Below are positions 11,369-23,899 of a stretch of 64,000 nucleotides of DNA, one piece after another. Position numbers and translations under genes: made by a program. The notes under the pieces were generated by a model that saw only the letters and a program-made list of their open reading frames with translations, was not told the origin of the DNA and searched no databases. The DNA is from Ilex aquifolium. Lineage: Eukaryota; Streptophyta; Magnoliopsida; Aquifoliales; Aquifoliaceae. The stretch spans positions 39,818,593 to 39,882,592 of the forward strand of contig OX637392.1 of NCBI GenBank assembly GCA_951799425.1. The letters run 5' to 3'. Positions within the stretch are counted from its first letter, which is position 1. The number at the start of each line of letters is the position of its first letter.

Positions 11369-13553
11369 GTGATTGAAAAAGAGCCAGAGCCATCAAAGGA
11401 AAAATACCATTCTTGTCCTATTCCTGCTCTTTTTCCCCAAAGACTCAAAGCAGTACATAAGTTGAATAACCAGCCAGAAATTTACGAGTTTTTCAAGCAA
11501 GTAAAGATCAATATCCCACTTCTGGATGCAATCAAGCAGGTTCTGTCCTATGCCAAGTTTCTGAAAGACTTGTGCATAGTCAAAAGAAGCCAGAATGTCC
11601 AAAAAAGAGCCTTCTTGATGGAACAAGCCAATGTTCTACTTCAACACAAAATCCCTCCAAAATACAAGGATCCAAGATGTCTAACTGTGGCATGTGTCAT
11701 TGGAAACTTCAAAATAGAACAAGCACTGTTAGATCTTGGAGCCAGTGTCAATTTGCTCCCTTTCTCTGTCTATCAACAATTGGGTCTGGGTGAGCTCAAA
11801 CTCACTTGTGTCACACTCCTATTGGCAGATAGATCTGTCAAAAATTCTAGGGGCATTGTTGAAGATGTACTTGTCCAAGTGGACAACTTTGTTTTCCCTG
11901 TTGACTTCATTGTTAGATACTAAGCCAGCAATGCATTCAGAGAATCAAATTCCCGTCATTCTTGGTCGACCTTTCCTAACAAATTCAAATGCACTAATCA
12001 ATTGCAGGAATGGAGTCATGAAATTAACTTTTAGGAATATGACTCTTAAGCTGAATATTTTCAATATTGCTAAGCACCCAGGAGAGGACAAAGAAGTGAG
12101 AGAGATAAATTCCATTAAGTCTATGATACAGGAACATCTGAATAACACATTCTGTGAAAACCCTACTGAATCTTGTCTGCTGGAGTCAATCACATCTGAG
12201 TCAACAGATGATGCTCAAAATCCAAAGAATTGTCTTGCTCACACTGTTGGGACATGGGCCCCCAAATTCGAAGAAATTTCACCAAGTAGCACAAAACCAC
12301 TCTCATCAAGTGTCAAGCCACCAAAGCCTAAATTAAAACATCTCTCATTTGACCTCAAATATGCATTCTTAGGGGAGGACAAATCATACCCAGTGGTTAT
12401 TTCATCTCTGCTTACAGACTTGCTAGAGTCTAAGCTGATTGAAGTTCTTAGACGCCATAAAAACACCATTTGGTGGACCATTGCTGACTTGAAAGGTATA
12501 AGCCCGTTAATCTGCAACCATGCTATATACCTTGAAGAGGATTGAAAACCCTCTCATCAAATACAGCGACGACTGAACCCTCACATGAAGGAGGTTGTAA
12601 GGACTGAGGTGCTCAAGCTGCTAGAGGCTGGAATAATCTTTTCCATCTCTGATAGTAAATGGGTTAGTCCAATCCAAGTTGTGCCCAAGAAATTTGGGGT
12701 CACAGTGATAAAAAATGAGGCTAATGAACTAGTACCAACTCGAGTTGTCATAGGGTGGCAGATGTGTATAGACTATCAAAAACTCAATTTGGTAACTAGG
12801 AAAGACCATTTTCCTCTTCCCTTTCTTGATCAAGTCTTAGAGAGAATTGCAGGGCATGAATTCTATTGTATTGCTTGGAAATTTGACGAGGCGAAAATAG
12901 ATCTGATTGGAAATTTACCTGCTCCCAAGACTGTAAAGGATGTCCGATCATTCCCAGGACATGCAGGGTTCTATAGGAGATTCATAAAAGACTTTAGTAC
13001 CATAGCTAAACCCACGTGTCATCTCCTGAGTTAGGACGTAATTTTTGTGTGGAGTGAAGCATGCTAGATAGCTTTTGACAAGCTTAAAGGCAAGTTAATT
13101 TATGCCCCAATAATGCAACCCCTTGACTAGACTCTACCTTTTGAACTAATGTGTAATGCAAGTGATTATGCTGTAGGAGCTGTGTTGGGACAAAGAAAGG
13201 ATAAGAAACCCTATGTGATTTACTATGCAAGCAAGACCTTGAATGATGCTCAAATAAATTATTCAACGACTGAAAAAGAATTTTTTGCTGTAGTTTTTGC
13301 TCTGGAGAAATTTCGTTCTTATCTTTTTGGTTCTTTTGTTATTGTGTTCACTGACCATGCAGTGTTAAAATTCTTGCTCACAAAGAAGGATGTCAAGCCA
13401 AGGCTCTTAAGATGGATACTCTTACTACAAGAGTTTGATCTGATCATCAAAGACAAGAAAGATGTTGAGAATGTGGTGGTAGATCATCTGTCCAGGTTAA
13501 CGTATGAATTTCATGAGGATGGACTGCCAATCAATGAGAATTTCCCTGATTAA
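11369..13553 (+). pseudogene. Athila protease, RT and RNase H remnant
   Basis: In order: an aspartic-protease region with DLGASVNLLPFSVYQQLG (11700s), a linker, reverse-transcriptase pieces (about 12585-13034, with MCIDYQKLN and FYRRFIKDFS motifs) and an RNase H domain (13149-13553, with [11 protein letters not shown] and YSTTEKE). The region is broken in several places and incomplete as a polymerase. Confidence 0.8.
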
Positions 13554-13568
13554 CAACTGTTCACAGTC

Positions 13569-14930
13569 ATGGAAACACCATGGTACGTTGATATTGCTAA
13601 CTTCCATGCTACTGGTACGTTCCCTCCTTCCTTTACATTGATGGATAAGAAGAAATTTCTGAGGGAGGTCCGTAATTTTTTTTGGGAGGATCCATACGTA
13701 TTTAAGTACTGTAAGGACCAAATCATAAGGCGTTGCATCCCCGAGCGTGAGAGCAGACAGTTAATATCATTTTTTCATTCTAAAACATGTGTTGGCCATT
13801 TCTCACCAAAGAAAACCGCTGCAAAAATATTGCAGTGTGGATTTTATTGGCCCACACTTTTCAAAGATGTCCATGCATTTGATCTAACGTGCGATAGATG
13901 CCAAAGGTTGGGAAGCATTTCTAAAAGAAACACGATGTCCTTAAACCCAATTCTGGTAATTGAAATTTTTGACTGTTAGGGCATCGATTTTATGGGACCA
14001 TTTCCCCATTTCTTTGGCTATCTATATATTTTAGTGGCAGTTGATTATGTGTCCAAATGGGTTGAAGCAATTCCATGCCGAAATAATGATCACCAAACAG
14101 TGATAAAGTTTTTAAAAGAAATTTTTTTGTCTAGGTTTGGAATTCCAAAATCCATCATAAGTGATGGGGTGCTCATTTTTGCAATCGTCCTTTCTGGAAT
14201 TTGATAAAAAAAATACTTGATTTTTCACAAAATTGGAACCCCCTATCATCCACAGACTAGTAGACAGGTTGAATTAGCTAATCAAGAGATCAAATTGATT
14301 TTAGAAAAAACAGTAAACCCAGACCGCAAGGATTGGTCGTTAAGACTAACTGATGCTCTCTGGGCATATCGCACTACTTTTAAAACAATGTTGGGCATGT
14401 CTCCTTATCAATTAGGATATGGCAAGCCCTATCACCTACCTGTGGAATTAGAACACAGAGCATACTGGGCCATAAAAATGATGAACTTTGACCTAGACAA
14501 GGCTAGACTCTCAAGAAAACTTCAGATAAATGAGTTAGAAGAATTGAGAAATGAAGCATATGAGAATGCTAAGATTGCTAAGTCCAGAATGAAAATTTTT
14601 CATGACAAGAATATTGTGCAAAAGTCTTTTGAACCCTCTCAAAATCCTGTTATATAATTCAAGGCTCCATTTTTTTCCTGGTAAGTTGAGATCAACATGG
14701 ACTGGGCCTTACATTGTCAAAAAAGAGTTTGGACATGGAGTAGTGGAAGTGAAAAACCCATCAAACGGTAATATTTTTACTGTCAATGGCCAACGTTTGA
14801 AACCATTCTTGAAAATATTTGTTAAAGATGTGGAAACCATTCTTTTAATGGATCCAAAATATTCCTCCGAGATTCGCGTTTTCCAACACAAAAAAAGGGT
14901 CGGGTCAAGAAAAATCCAACCCAACCTGAC
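13569..14930 (+). pseudogene. Athila integrase remnant
   Basis: Zinc-binding part near 13760-13910 (CDRCQRLG), catalytic-core part near 13990-14460 (VDYVSKWVEA, GIPKSIISDG), and a C-terminal segment with WTGPYIV and NGQRLKPFL typical of Athila. Broken. Confidence 0.8.
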
Positions 14931-14934
14931 CCGC

Positions 14935-16785
14935 TGGGACGCCTTTATAAGGCCTCCGACCCTTTTCCCCTTTTTTCCTCATCCGCCGATGTTGGCCCCC
15001 CTCATTCTCTCCTTTTTCTTCTTCTTCTTATTCTTCTTTTTTTTTCTCTTCTTCTTCGTTGTTCTCTGTTAACAACCCACCCCCTGCAAATCCATGACCA
15101 TATACCCTAAAGACCCAGTCCTTTGTTTCATGATTTACATTTTATTACTGTATTTGTACATGGGTGTCCTGCTTCTGTTTGCACTCACGCACAAGGGTTA
15201 CCATCCTAGCTGAAACCCATATCTCCCTAAAGATGGTTAATTGTTGTGTTTTGCTTGCAGGTTCTGGCAGATGAACATATCCCCACCTTTCAACCTCATC
15301 TCCAAGCTCCATACACCGGTAAATTCGAAACATTGGGGACAATGTTCAGTTTAGGTTGGCGGGTGAGAACTATACTTCATATTTTGTGCCTTTTGTGCCC
15401 GTAAAATTTGTTGTTATTGTTGTTGCTTTTGATCCAAAATTTTTGATTTTTTTTGTTATTGTTGTTGTTTTTGATCATATTGTGTACTATGTCTCGTATT
15501 TTGTATAAATTGATGATCATGTCTTGGAGTCAGCTTCAATCGTCTTTGTGACTGACAGACGTTAAAGAACCAGATAGAGTGTCTGAAAGCTTGGCAAGTA
15601 TGGATGGTAAACTTTTTTGGTTTAGTCTGGGAGTTTTACGCACTTTTTCATCTGATGTGCATACTGTAATCATGAGAAAATCAAGATTGGTAAGAAGAGC
15701 CGAAATCCGAGAATAGCAAGCGAAATCACTTTGAGGCAGAAACACTTTTGCTAAACGTCGTCGTGCCAAAAGACTTGGTGCCTATAAACAATGTGGCAGG
15801 GTCTTTCACATGAAAGAATATAATCAGTGTTCTGAACCGATTTTCGGTCGCTCACTCGATTGATTAGACCGGATAGTGAATGGGCTGAGTAAGGATTATC
15901 CTGAGATGCCATGCTATTCCGGTACTTTGCTTAACCGTTTTGTGTGACAGGAAGTTGGAAGGGTCACCAATAATGACATAGACACAAGCGAGAACTCGGA
16001 TTAGATTTTTTTTTTGACAAAACTGTGGAAAAGCGTATTTTTTGGATGAAGGTTAATGGTCCGAACTTTTTTGTAAAAAGTGTAAATATTTTTTTGTTAG
16101 ATGTACAAAGTCTTTTTGTTCAAATAAAGACGTGGGCAGAGTAAGGAATGTCCTAAAATACCAACGAAGTTGTAGCGTGGGTAGGGACTTATCTTGAGAC
16201 GTCATAGTTTTCCAAGTTCAATTTGTCCATTTTGTCTTCTTTCAATTTTCATAGATAAATGTGTATGTAAATAATTTTTATTTTTACTTGACGTTCGAAT
16301 GCCAGTTTAAAAAAAAAAAAAAGGAAAAAAGAAAAAAGAAAAAAACCTCATTTCCTTGAAAAATTGTATTTTCTCTATGCTTAAATGTCAAATGTACATT
16401 GGTATTTGTTATTCTTAAGGTACAGAATGACCAGACTTGAAAATAGAATTGATATATAACCAACATTCTTTGAAAACTTGACATAATCAGTGGACATAAC
16501 GAAGAATACTATGGTAAGTTTTCGAGCCTTGCGATGCTTTTGAGAGAAAATCAACATTTACTCAAGTAAGGTTTTTTACTTTCTATCCTTGAATAGTCTC
16601 ATTAAAATTGTTATTGATTGACGTAACTAGAGCAATCTATTGACGTATCCCACAAAGAATATGTTCATACGACACATACATGTGCACATGCTTGAGAAAG
16701 GATCTTAGGCCATCTTTGATTGAATTTTTTGAGCCTTAGCCATTTCTTTTACAAAATTATATCCCTAGTTAGTCGTGATTGAGTC
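14935..16785 (+). other. Non-coding 3' part of Athila
   Basis: Lies between the integrase remnant and the nested solo LTR. A pyrimidine tract is present at about 15000-15070. No envelope-like or other protein could be recognised in any frame. Confidence 0.55.
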
Positions 16786-16790
16786 TTTAA

Positions 16791-19409
16791 TGTGACGCCC
16801 CAAAAATCCGGGGGTCCCGTATATAACCCATCACCCGCGGAAACACCCGTGGATATCACTCAACCCGACACCACATCAAAAATATCTTAAGCCGGGATTA
16901 TAACTCATAATGAAAATTCGGTTTAACATTCATTTGATTCAATTAAAGTCCCATACACCGTGGTTTGTACCCCATTAGGGTCCACTTTGATCATTTAAGG
17001 GAAGGAAATTCAAAGCCCAAAGATTTGGCAAAACATTTAAAAATTTCTGATTTTTGGAATGACTACCGGTAGTTGTTTATCGACTATCGGTAGCCGAAAC
17101 ATTCTGGAAATCAACTACCTGTTGTCTACCGGTAGCTGAAACATTCTGGAGCTACGACTACCTGTTGGCTACCGGTAGCTGTTTCCTTCTGGAAAACAAC
17201 TACCTGTTGGCTACCGGTAGCTAAAGGCAGATTTTGCCCATTTCATTAGTTTTTCATTTCCAACTCATTTCAAACCTTCCCCAGGTCACCCAAAACATGT
17301 ATAACAAAGTTTCTTACCTTATACATGATCTCTACAAGGTTCTATTATAAGTATTCAAATATGATTACAATATTTACATGTCATAAACCATTTTAAAACA
17401 AAAGGTTTACAAAATCTTGAGGTAAGGCCACACATAGGTCCCCTTCACCCTTGATGCTCTCCATGGGAGCCAATCGCCGGTGTAAACTCGACACCTGAAA
17501 TTGTTTCCCGTATAGGGTGAGCACAACGCCCAGTAGAGATAAACCTATAGAGGTTACTCTTCCCCTAGATGCACATGCTCATGTAATCATCACATAAACA
17601 TATAACTAAACATTTCTCATACTTATGCATTCTATGATGGAATGCAACAATGCTATGCCATGGAATGAAGTGACACTCACCCATGCGTTTCAACCCGAGT
17701 CCTCACCGACTCACACAACACAATGCAACGCCAAAGTGTAATGCAACCCGTCTATTGACAGAAAAACCCTTCCAATGATCGTTTGAATTAAAAGTTATGT
17801 CTTTATAAAAACCCAATCATTGTTGGAGGCTACCCATTTAATGGGTGTTTTTATACAACAAAATCTTGTGTCTTCCTGGGCAACGGATTTTGGAATCGCA
17901 CCGCCGGCTCCGTGGGCCTATCTACACTTTTTGGACTTGCACCGTCGGAGTGTATGAACCAAGTGGTTTAGGGTTTTTCACCCAAGGAAGTCGTCATGCC
18001 CCTTCTTGCTATACCCAACACAAGTTTTCCTTATGCAACATGCGACTCAAAAAGGATCGTCGATCCACTTTTTCCCGAGCCCACATATCAAGCACCAAAC
18101 AAGGTGTTGATTAAACCTATGCATCTCCCACACACCAACACTCATGCAATTGTCCCATGAATGTGATGCCATGAACATGCTCAATGTACAATGGTGTAAA
18201 ATGAGCAATATATCCACATACCATGGAATTTAGATCATAAACATATAATTTTCTTACATCATCGTAACTTCATGGCAATTATATCAAGTGCATATAACTA
18301 CCAATATCATATTCATGTCAACTTATCAAAGTCATGCCTTGACAACATAGAGTATAAATTTAATCATCTCTATACACATAAACATGTTATCACAATAACA
18401 TTGAAAGAATCTCATTTCATCAACCAAGGCATTTAACAAACACCTTAAAGGCATATAACACATTTTCTCATTTTAAGCAAAGCAACAACTTCCAACACAC
18501 AAGGCATTGCCTTCAATATCACCAAGTTTTATAGTGAATCACATATAACTTCCACATATTAAAATTTAGCTAGCCACAAGCCTAAGCCAATTTCATGCTC
18601 ACCTTTTCATTCTCATAACCGTAAACACATATATACATCATTATATATATATATATATCCTTAATCTAGCTACACCTAGGGTAGAATGATCCAAGATAGG
18701 AATAACCCCTACCTCAATAGAAGTGTAAACAACCTCTATGCACCAAAACAAGCCCAAAAACTTTGGTTTCCAAAATTTCTCCCTTTGAATATTTGGTGAA
18801 ACGCCTTGTTTTTGGTACGTAGTCGAAGCCCTCGTCGACGTGATCACTTCTCCCTTCTAGCTCGATGAAATCCGAGCGACGGTTGTCGGAGAAATCGCTG
18901 GAGAAAGGCTTAAGAAAACCATTTTCTCTCTCCTCTCTTTCTCTCTCTCTTTGAACGGCTGAACAAGGCTCAAGTGAGCTTAGAAGATCTGATTTTTCAG
19001 ATATTTTAGCCCTATTTATAGTTTTAAATACTCGGCCCACGTCGCGCCACGTGTCCTTCGCTTAATCGGGTCCGATTTCGTCCCGAAACGATTCATTTGA
19101 TCCCAGTTTAAGTTCAAATTAATTTTATTTGAACTTTAACTTAATTTTAAGGAATTTTATAAAATTTATTTATTGGGGACGTTCGTGAGGTAATCCGCCA
19201 TGCAGTTGCCTCGAACAACGTGCAAAATCCGACTATCTCGGAATTCGACGAATTTTCTGGTGGTTATGAGATTTCGCGTTGTGAATCCAATGGCGAACTC
19301 CGTTTTCTCATCCGAGGTCTAGAACATATGTATTTTAAATACGCACAGTAGTGGCAAATGACTATTTTGCCCTTTTTCGGAAAAAGTTCAGATTTTTCCG
19401 GGTTTTACA
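16791..19409 (-). mobile_element. Solo LTR, Tekay-type chromovirus (TGTGACGCC group)
   Basis: Reads TGTGACGCCCC...GGGTTTTACA on the plus strand and is flanked by a perfect 5-bp duplication TTTAA (16786-16790, 19410-19414). By comparison with the elements at 27973 and 45139, whose primer sites adjoin the TGTGAC end, the element orientation is minus. A TATA box is visible on the minus strand at 19011-19020 (TATAAATAGG). There is no interior, so it is a solo LTR left by recombination between LTRs. It contains the CTACCGGTAG minisatellite. Confidence 0.9.
17063..17222. repeat. Palindrome-centred minisatellite (CTACCGGTAG)
   Basis: About four diverged units, most containing CTACCGGTAG, a perfect 10-bp palindrome, alternating with ACTACCTGTTG-like spacers and repeated ACATTCTGGA. 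It sits about 270 bp inside the TGTGAC end of the LTR, the same place as the GGTACCGGTACC arrays at 38565 and 45423. Confidence 0.85.
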
Positions 19410-19414
19410 TTTAA

Positions 19415-20491
19415 TGTGTGATTTCTTTTTCATGTAACCCATATGATAACCGAGACACAAGAAAATATATTTGACATACCTTTGCTATCTAATTTTCTTG
19501 CACCCTCTTATAAATCAGTATGATACAGAAAAGTAAGAGAAAAAGAAAAGAATATGGTGGCCACTGTTCAAAGAAAGAAAACTCTGTAGAAACAATCGAA
19601 AAAAAAAAGAGAAAAAAAAATGCCCAAGAAAGTGAAAAATGAGAAAAAGAATGAAAGAAAGAAATACCATGTAGGTGAAGTTTCAAAAAGCTAGAAAGAG
19701 GTGTGCTACATTACATAAAGAAATGATAGATTTTGAATACAATTGACGTCGTTTCTTTAGCCACTGACCCCTGACCACATTATAACCTATAAAAAGCCCT
19801 GATTGATATCAAGTTTGATGCATGTGTAGGTCGTCAATCAAAAGTGTGGGGTATGTTTAATAGTATTACTTTATTTGTATCAATATTCTTCCATAAGATT
19901 ATGCCAAATCTGATTAGTCTGTTTCCTTGGATTTCATTCCCGTAATTGTTGAGCATGTGAATTTACAATTAACCGTCTTCTGATCACATGCTTTTGAGAG
20001 AAAAGTCACTATAATCGGAGAGAATTTTTGCTGAGAGATTTCTAAATGAGGATTGTGAAATCAACGCTATCCATGGAAGGTTGTAAAAAAGAGTTTTTGT
20101 TATATAATAATTCTTATCGCTATAATGACTATTCTTACTACATAGGGAATTTCAAATACCAATGTAACAAGTGTTTATTTTTGCATAGAGTACGTACCGA
20201 TGACAGAGAAGTGTTTGGGAAACAATTCAAAATTAAGGGATGTGTGTCTCAACGATCATGGTGCTAACTCATTCTGACAAGAAATCTTACATATACACAT
20301 CTATTAAACTGGAGTTTGTAGATAGTTTCACTGGAAACCTTCACGAGACAAAACTCGTCCACTAGGGATCACCTAGGGGTTTAACGGCTTATTGCATATG
20401 TTAAATGCAATCGTGTCATCTACGAAAGTGATTTTATTTTGCTCTATTGTTATTTATTACTAGGTAGTAGTAATGTTTAGGTTGCAGGGTG
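19415..20491 (+). other. Non-coding Athila DNA before the 3' LTR
   Basis: Continues the Athila 3' region after the nested solo LTR. It is AT-rich, with an A/G-rich stretch at 19530-19680. No protein is recognisable; the short frame at 20046-20267 is not protein-like. Confidence 0.5.
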
Positions 20492-21004
20492 TGATTAACC
20501 CTAATTAATGCATAATTTAATTAAGTTAATAGGTCAATTGTGTTAGTTAAACAAAGTTAAAAGAGTCAAAGTAAGTCAAATTAGGGTTAGTGTGTGAATT
20601 AGGGATAATGCATTAATTGTTGTTCTTTTCAGGGTTTTTTGTGTCAAAGCTACAAACTACAGGGGAGCCAACTGCGTCAAAGCTACAAACTAAAGGGGTG
20701 CCAACTGTCAAAGCCACAAACTATAGGGGAGCCAACTATCAAAGCTCAAAACAAAGGGGGATCAATGTGTAATTCAAAGCCTCCTAACAAGACTTTTTAC
20801 CTTCCTTTGTTGCCTATAAATACCACCCTTTGGGACTTGTAAAAAAAATCATCTTTTGGTATTGAAAAACCCTCCAAAAGTATTATTGCTTTCTTTTACT
20901 TTATTATTGCTTTCTTTTACTTTATTATTGCTTTCTTTTGCTTTATTATTACTTTCTTTTACTTCCATTGTTTAAGCTTCCTTCTTCAATTAGAGGAGTG
21001 AAAC

Positions 21005-23503
21005 TGTGACACTCCAAAATCCAGGGGGTCCATAAGTAACCCATTGATCATCCATCAACCCGCAGAATACCCATGGATACCGAGTAACTCGATATCGCGC
21101 CGTTATGCCCCATTTACCGGGGTCCATGATTTAACAAAATTTCGGGCAGAGTTTCCTTTGTACGGAGAGCTCTACCCAAAAACACAACTTGTGCATCATA
21201 TAATCACATAACCCATCCGAGGTCCAATATACAACATTGACCACACCGGGTCCATTTATCCATACTTGTGACGCCCCTAAAACCGGGGGTCATATGTCAA
21301 TGTATGCAGTGTGACATTGACTTGCAGTAGTGTGACATTGGTTTGTAACAGTGTGACATTGGCTAGTATCAGTGTGACATTGGCTGGCATAGGTGTGACA
21401 TTGACTTATATTAGTGTGACATTGTCGTGTACCACTGTGACATTGGAATGTACCACTGTGGCATTGTCGTGTGCCATTGTGCCAATGTGACATTTACCCA
21501 ACTACTATAAACCCACCGAATTCATGCATCAACATAGTTAATACAAGTTTAAATTTACAACTCTTTTACATACATTACATGCCAAAAACTAAATTACAAG
21601 TTTAGTTTTACAAAAACATCATTTAAAGCCACATTCCGGCTTTCTTCATCCTTGATGACTCGGATGAGAGCCGTCCACCGGCATATAACCCGCACCTGAA
21701 ATGTTTTCCCGTATAGGGTGAGCCACGCTCAATAGAGCATCTCCTACAAAGGCTACTCCCCACCTACATGCATATGGAATGTACACATGCAACAATCAAC
21801 AACATTTATCCATTTCAAACATGAATAAGTGATTCAAGGTTGAAATTCTACCATGTCATGCCATGATATGAGATGACACTCACTCATGCACCTTAACTCG
21901 AGCCCTCACCGGCTCCCACAACACAATGCAATGCACCTGTGCAATGAATCCGTCAATTTACGAAAATACATCCAATGATTGTTTGAAATAAATGTTATGT
22001 ATTTATAAAACCAAATCATTGTTGGATGTTACCCATTGAATGAGTATTTTTTTATAAAATAAAATCTTGTGTCTTTGTTGGGCAACATATTTTGATATCA
22101 CAACCGCCGGTTTCGTACACCATCACACTTTTTCGGAATTTCACCTCAGGGGAGTGTGTGAATCAAGTAGCCGGGTTTTGCACCCGAGGGAGAGTCTAGT
22201 CCTTCTTGCTATACCCGACACAAGTTTTCCATGCATGCAACCGTGCGACTCTATTGAACCTTGATCCAACGGTACCGAGCCCACTTATTAACCACCAAGT
22301 ATGGTGTTTGATCAACCATGCACTCACACACCCACACTCATGACTCATGCCCATGAATGTGATGCCAATGCTATGCCCAAATTGCAATGCATGCCAAGTG
22401 AGCAATTTCCACATGTCAACATATACCATAGCAATTTATATCATATGCATATAATTTCCATGAACTATCACCATGCTAACATATCATGAAGCATATGTCC
22501 ACATGTCAACAACAATGCCTAAACATGTTACTTCAATTGCATCAAAACAACAATTTCAAATCACTCAAGGCATTTTATCAAACACCTTCAAGGCAACAAT
22601 CATGTTAAACACATATCATGCCCAAAAGTTCACCAAGTTACAAGAAATTACACAAGTAACTTCCATACATCAAAATCAAGCTAGAAGTTAGTCTAAGCCA
22701 TTTCTATACTCATTTTCTCATTTCCATAACAATAGGCAAGTGATATATAACCACCTACACCTAACCATTCCTTATGGACATTCTAGGTTAGAAATGAACC
22801 CGAGTATGAGGGAACCCTACCTCTTGATGCGTGAATCGAAGAGTAGAGCCTCAAGAACACCTCCCAAAACCTCCAAGACTTGATTTCCCCAAAATCTCTC
22901 ATTTGGATCTTTGGTGAAATCTCTCGTTTTTGGTATGGCTGCGTAGCCCTAGTCGAGAAGATCGACTTTAACTCTTGGCTCGACGGATTCCGACCGACAG
23001 AACTCCGTGAATCGAAGGAAGAAAATTTAATTTCTCTCTTTCTCTCCAACGTTGAAGACCAACTGATTTCAGCAGATATTTGTGCCAAAATATCTAATTT
23101 TAGTCCTATTTATAATTTCCAAGGCTTGGCTCAGATCGCGCCACACGTCCCCCACTTGTTCGGGTCCGTTTTCCCCCCGAAACGATTTATTTCATCCCGG
23201 TTTAAGTTCAAATTATTTTATATGAAATTTATTTAAATTATTTTTCAACTTTCATAATTTTCTTAAAAATTTGGTTTTTGGGGGTCACCAGACACCCGTC
23301 GCCTCGAAAAACGTGAAAAATCTGATTATCTTGGAATTCAATGAAATTTGTCTGGGTAACTAAATTTCGCAAGACGAATCCAACGGCTAAGTCCGTTGTG
23401 TCATCCGAGCTCTAGAAAGATGAGTATTCTAAATACGCATTATAGTGACAAATTACTGTTTTGCCCTTTTTCAGAAAAAGTTCAAATTTACCCGGATTTT
23501 ACA
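21005..23503 (-). mobile_element. Solo LTR, Tekay-type (TGTGACACC subgroup)
   Basis: Reads TGTGACACTCC...CCGGATTTTACA, with a perfect 5-bp duplication GAAAC (21000-21004, 23504-23508); joining the flanks recreates the Athila LTR. It is about 2.5 kb long, with a TATA box on the minus strand near 23105-23114. A second TGTGACGCCCC motif inside (near 21267) hints at a composite origin. It is a close relative of the LTR at 27973. Confidence 0.9.
21295..21492. repeat. Minisatellite TGTGACATTG in LTR
   Basis: About nine to ten copies of a roughly 20-bp unit with core AGTGTGACATTG. The related LTR at 27973 has the same array (28263-28462). It occupies the same LTR zone as the ACCGGT arrays of the sister group. 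Confidence 0.85.
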
Positions 23504-23899
23504 GAAACTCTTCCACTTTTCTAGAGCTTTACCAAAGCCGTGAAGGGTGGAACGTGATTCACTCATTCTTCGTCGATGATCAGTTCCTTGTGTAGTGTGT
23601 TTTACCTTGTAACTCCTCTACTTGGAGGGATGGACATTACTCACTTTTTTAGCTTTACCAAAGTCATGAAGAGTGAGTAGTTTCTCATTCACTCTTTTGT
23701 AAGAGGTGATGGACTTGTATAAATCATTCAGAAGTTATATTTGTGCATTTCGTTTATGCTTAATGTTTTATATTTCACTTGTTTATTGAATGATTGAATG
23801 CATCTAGCAAAGCTAATGTACTTTGTATAACCGTGAGTACTTTCTATGACGTAGATGATTCTTGACATAGAAAGACTCATTGGTTCAAGGAAAGTATGC

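Noticed and set aside
15060-20490. Envelope-like gene of the Athila element
   Set aside because: No long frame, signal or membrane segments are recognisable; most of the stretch is a nested solo LTR and AT-rich DNA.
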